DNA from: Vitis vinifera
Taxonomy: Eukaryota > Streptophyta > Magnoliopsida > Vitales > Vitaceae
Length of the DNA: 64,000 nucleotides
Direction: 5' to 3'
Assembly (NCBI RefSeq): GCF_030704535.1
Contig: NC_081822.1
Span: forward strand, 6,883,501-6,947,500
Shown here one piece after another: positions 60,607 through 64,000 of the stretch. Position 1 is the stretch's first letter; each line of letters opens with the position of its first letter. The notes below the pieces were generated by a model, which was not told the origin of the DNA, did no database searches, and saw only the letters and a list, made by a program, of their open reading frames with translations. Both the position numbers and the translations under genes were made by a program.

Positions 60607-63600
60607 GGCATGGGAGGTGGGGTTCAGGAAATGCCACAATGAAACACATTCCGACATACGGATTAAGAGACTAGAGGGAAAATATTAATTCATAGTCTCA
60701 TAGATTTGCTTTTCTTTTTCTTTTATTTGTGTTTATTTTTGCTGAAGGTGCGGAGCCTTACTTTCAAAATTTCTACTTTTAGTTGGTAAAAGAGTCACTT
60801 TATGATGCATCACATTACGTAAGTTTTGAATGCCAATATACTGTGCCACTTGGGCCACGTTCCTTCTCCCTAGCCATCTCCCGCGGTGGTCCACAAACCA
60901 TATGATGACTTTTTCCTCTGCAAGCTCGGACCCCGGACTGCACCCGGGTTTGCTTGATGCCAGTGCCACTCAAATCAAAATTTCCTGTCGGCCATCTTTT
61001 TGTTATTGATTCCAAGCGTTGAAGACAAGTTTAAGGATGGTCATCCAATAGCAAGATAATCGATCTGTTCAAAATACAGCACCATACTGTGGTCACGTAA
61101 TCAATTCCGATTCTAATCTTCACATCATTTGTCATTTACTTAGCCCATGTAATGACTTTAACCATTTAAACATTTTTTTTGTCTTAACACGATCATTCTA
61201 AAAACGGCTTTCTGTCGACCATCCATAAAAGCAAAATCAAATACACCAATTGTCAAATAGCATGATTTTCATGGAAATGAATTCTCTCCTCCTGTTATGT
61301 ACTCGTTGAATTCTCCGCCTTCAACAAAAACGGTTGATCTTGCATACAAAAGAATAGTTCTGATGAATAAGTTATTAAGAAATCGTATGAAAAGCTTTGA
61401 GGTGATTTTTATGAGGATAAGATCCTACGTATCCTGATTGTGTACGTTGTTTGTGTTGCCTTTGGACTTTTAAAAAAAAGGCAAAATTAAAGAAAAATAG
61501 ATGTACTTTTTCTGTAGTAACCGAAAGCAGAAAATCATTCGGATTAACCTAAATTTAATGAATGTCACAATTAATCTATCCTCAAATTCCTCATCAACCA
61601 GGGGCAGCTGGGTTTTACTAGGATTAATGATTTTATTACTCTTCAAAAAGCATTCATCCTAGCCAAGAGGAGAAATTAGGGAACCAGGCGAAATTTAGTA
61701 GTCATTTAATTTTTCACCAAATTTGACGACAGCTCACGAATCTTGTATTATAGCTATTCATTTTTCGGCACTTTCATAGTGCCCCCATTGCCCACTCGTT
61801 AGGGCATGCGAGGACCACTCAGTGCCCCAGGTAACCCAACTTCTATTATTGGAAGACCTTCACATAAAAAAAAATGAAAATCAAATCAAATAAGATTGTT
61901 ACTTATGGCTCATGAGCTACACGATTTCATAGGACCGCACTCAAAATTTTGGAGCATCATCCATGGGCCGGTGGAGGTTGAAACAGTGTTGCTAGCTACA
62001 ATTTTTTTTTTTTTTTTACGGGAGGTCGAGATGGGGGTGGGGGTATCTTTGTTTCGGGATCAGAGTCAGGCCTTCACTCACTATGAGCGACTTGGATTGA
62101 GTCAGAAATTTCGACAATGCAATTTTGGTTATATATGTTTTCACATTTGGCAATAATAATGGCACTGCTTTCCTTTCTTTTTGGCTTTGAACCCAGCTTT
62201 CACCACTGTGACTTTAGTTAGGTTCTTCGTCTTTCACTTGTAAGTCGTCGCCTGACCTAGTTATCACTAGCAAAGTTTGGGATCATTAGCAGTGCGTTGT
62301 CTTTTCATGTTCACTCTTCAAGCTTAGGAGTTTGTCTGCATGGCCCCCTTTGAAGGGACCTGAGTTTTGTACATATGCCAAGTGGTGAAGAAACGCAAGA
62401 TAATTGGCCTGAAACGGACTTCATTAGCCAATAAAAATGTCCAAATCACTTTGTGTGATGCATCTCCTCAATTATTGGCCCCCAACAATGGAGCTAAAGT
62501 GGGTATTAATTGATTGCTTTCATGGTCTCTTAAATGAAAATTTCTACCAATAGGCTGTAACCCCCTGGCTGGAAATAATGAGACCCCAACCTTGCAATTT
62601 CAGAGTGGGCACTGATGGGGGATTGAAAGATGAATGATCATGACACAAAAAAATGTGAAAACTTTATCCCATGAGAACAACAAGGTAACTTTATCCCATG
62701 GGTCACACTTAAAGTTGAACAATTACATAAGCTCTAGCAATTAATATTCCTTCATTCCACCTAATTTAAATTTATTTTCCAGGACCTCCAAAGAAGATGA
62801 ATTTGGATGATAGGATGATCTTAATTAGGAATGCAAAATAAAATAAAATTTCTTAACAAAATAATATCGATCTCAATGTGAACAAATTCTATTTTTATAT
62901 ATTTCTCCAATTGGCTTATGAATAAATATATCAACTTTGAAATTCAAATTATTTTCTACAGAAGGAAACTGAATGAAAATAACTTCATAAAGATATCTTT
63001 TGGAATAGGCAATTTGCAATTATGAAAAAAATTAAAAAATGATTACCCTCTCAACAGTCAACATAACCTTTTAATTATTCAACCAAATGAATGGATAAAA
63101 ATCAATGTTGGAATGCATGATATGACAAAAAGATTCAATTATCAGCCTTCTTCCTTTCCTTTTATAGCAATTGACTGAAATATATATAGATAAAATAAAG
63201 TCATCTTTTGTGAGCACTTCATTTCCTAGCACATATGTAAACCAAACTCAAGCACCAAAAATAAAATTTTAAAAAATATTATATATTAAAAGAAAAAAGT
63301 TGAAAGACACTGTCAATATAAATGTAAAGTAGAGATTTTTAAAGAATTATACTTTTAAAAAGTGGTTTTCAAAAATTACTTTTGAAATTCAATATTTTTT
63401 CTGTCTTATTGTTTCTGGTTTCACAAGTTTCACTGCAATGGGTGTTTCCATTTTAAGGTGTGATAGGAGAAGAGAAGATAGAATAATTGGGGGGGAGAGG
63501 CACATGGTTTGTAGTGGAAGAAGGTTGATTAGTTCATGTGGAAATCCCCCAATTTAGGGTTTAGTGACCCATCCACACCCTCAAAAACATCATTCCATTA

Positions 63601-64000
63601 GTTTATGTGACCCTGACAGTCCAAGTCCTTGGGGGACAGCCAACATGACGCCCATTTTTGTAGCCATGCATGCCTCATGGCTTGCACAGTAGCCCTCCCA
63701 CAAGACACACACATGAGACTCATTGCGACCTTTGTCCCAAAAGAAGTAGGGCCCCTCTCCCCACAATTCCTATGTGCTAATTCATTCATTCTACACAGTA
63801 CACACCTTTCCGAAGGCCCCAGGCAGGTCAATGAAAACTACTTATACCTACTCACAAGGGGTAGTTGACAAAAATGGAATGTTTTTTTATTCAATAGAAA
63901 CTTTTTAAAGCTTTCCGAGATTGACTTAACCCGTCGAATGATCTACAGAGAAGAGTGATATTGCCTGCAATTTACTCACTTGTACTTTGGGAAGTCGTTT
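60607..64000. other. Upstream region of ACC synthase and intergenic spacer
   Basis: No supportable gene. ORFs at 60733-61015, 61896-62156 and 63598-63868 show no family features. There is a poly-T run at about 62002-62018 and an AT-rich stretch at 62830-63390. Confidence 0.5.

Overview
The window is plant nuclear DNA. It has AT-rich spacers, GT-AG introns, plant-specific gene families and many LTR retrotransposon and LINE remains. The gene set and repeat style fit a woody eudicot such as grapevine (Vitis), but that assignment rests on recognition and was not checked by a search.

I could model six intact protein-coding genes exon by exon: a mitochondrial-type branched-chain aminotransferase (5298-8669, +, 10 exons, 386 aa); a NO VEIN-like GHKL-ATPase protein (10313-16288, +, 3 exons, about 1819 aa); an R2R3-MYB factor of the MYB36/MYB87/RAX group (21941-23217, +, 3 exons, 340 aa); a small plant membrane protein of unknown function (28302-32472, +, 3 exons, 232 aa); an OSCA/CSC1-like (HYP1-type) calcium-permeable channel (34012-42118, -, 10 exons, about 718 aa); and a type-2-like ACC synthase (58336-60424, -, 4 exons, 467 aa). 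The genes form no pathway and each appears to be its own transcription unit.

The left end (1-3123) is a second, broken copy of the NO VEIN-like gene, lying on the other side of the aminotransferase gene. It is interrupted by a solo Copia-type LTR with a perfect 5-bp target duplication, and also carries stops, frameshifts and an 89-bp deletion. A second solo LTR sits in the first large intron of the channel gene. The long first intron of the membrane-protein gene holds an antisense LINE remnant with a long-inverted-repeat element nested in it.

From 44.3 to 54.3 kb the window is almost all mobile DNA. At 44365-48616 a Gypsy-type LTR sequence carries intronless fragments of at least two, probably three, unrelated host genes (PLC-like phosphodiesterase, alpha/beta-hydrolase lipase, FolD). 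At 49.7-52.4 kb is a truncated antisense Copia element (LTR, primer-binding site, decayed gag). At 52986-54317 is a complex TRIM array: four 149-bp LTRs in one orientation, joined head to head to an inverted, truncated copy. The whole is flanked by one 5-bp target duplication, and both outer ends are U5 ends. This array is the most unusual structure in the window.

The remaining spacers (about 3.2-4.9, 8.7-10.2, 16.3-21.9, 23.2-28.2, 32.5-34.0, 54.3-58.3 and 60.6-64.0 kb) show no supportable genes, only AT-rich sequence, a few degraded MITE-like segments, simple repeats and a 52-bp tandem duplication.
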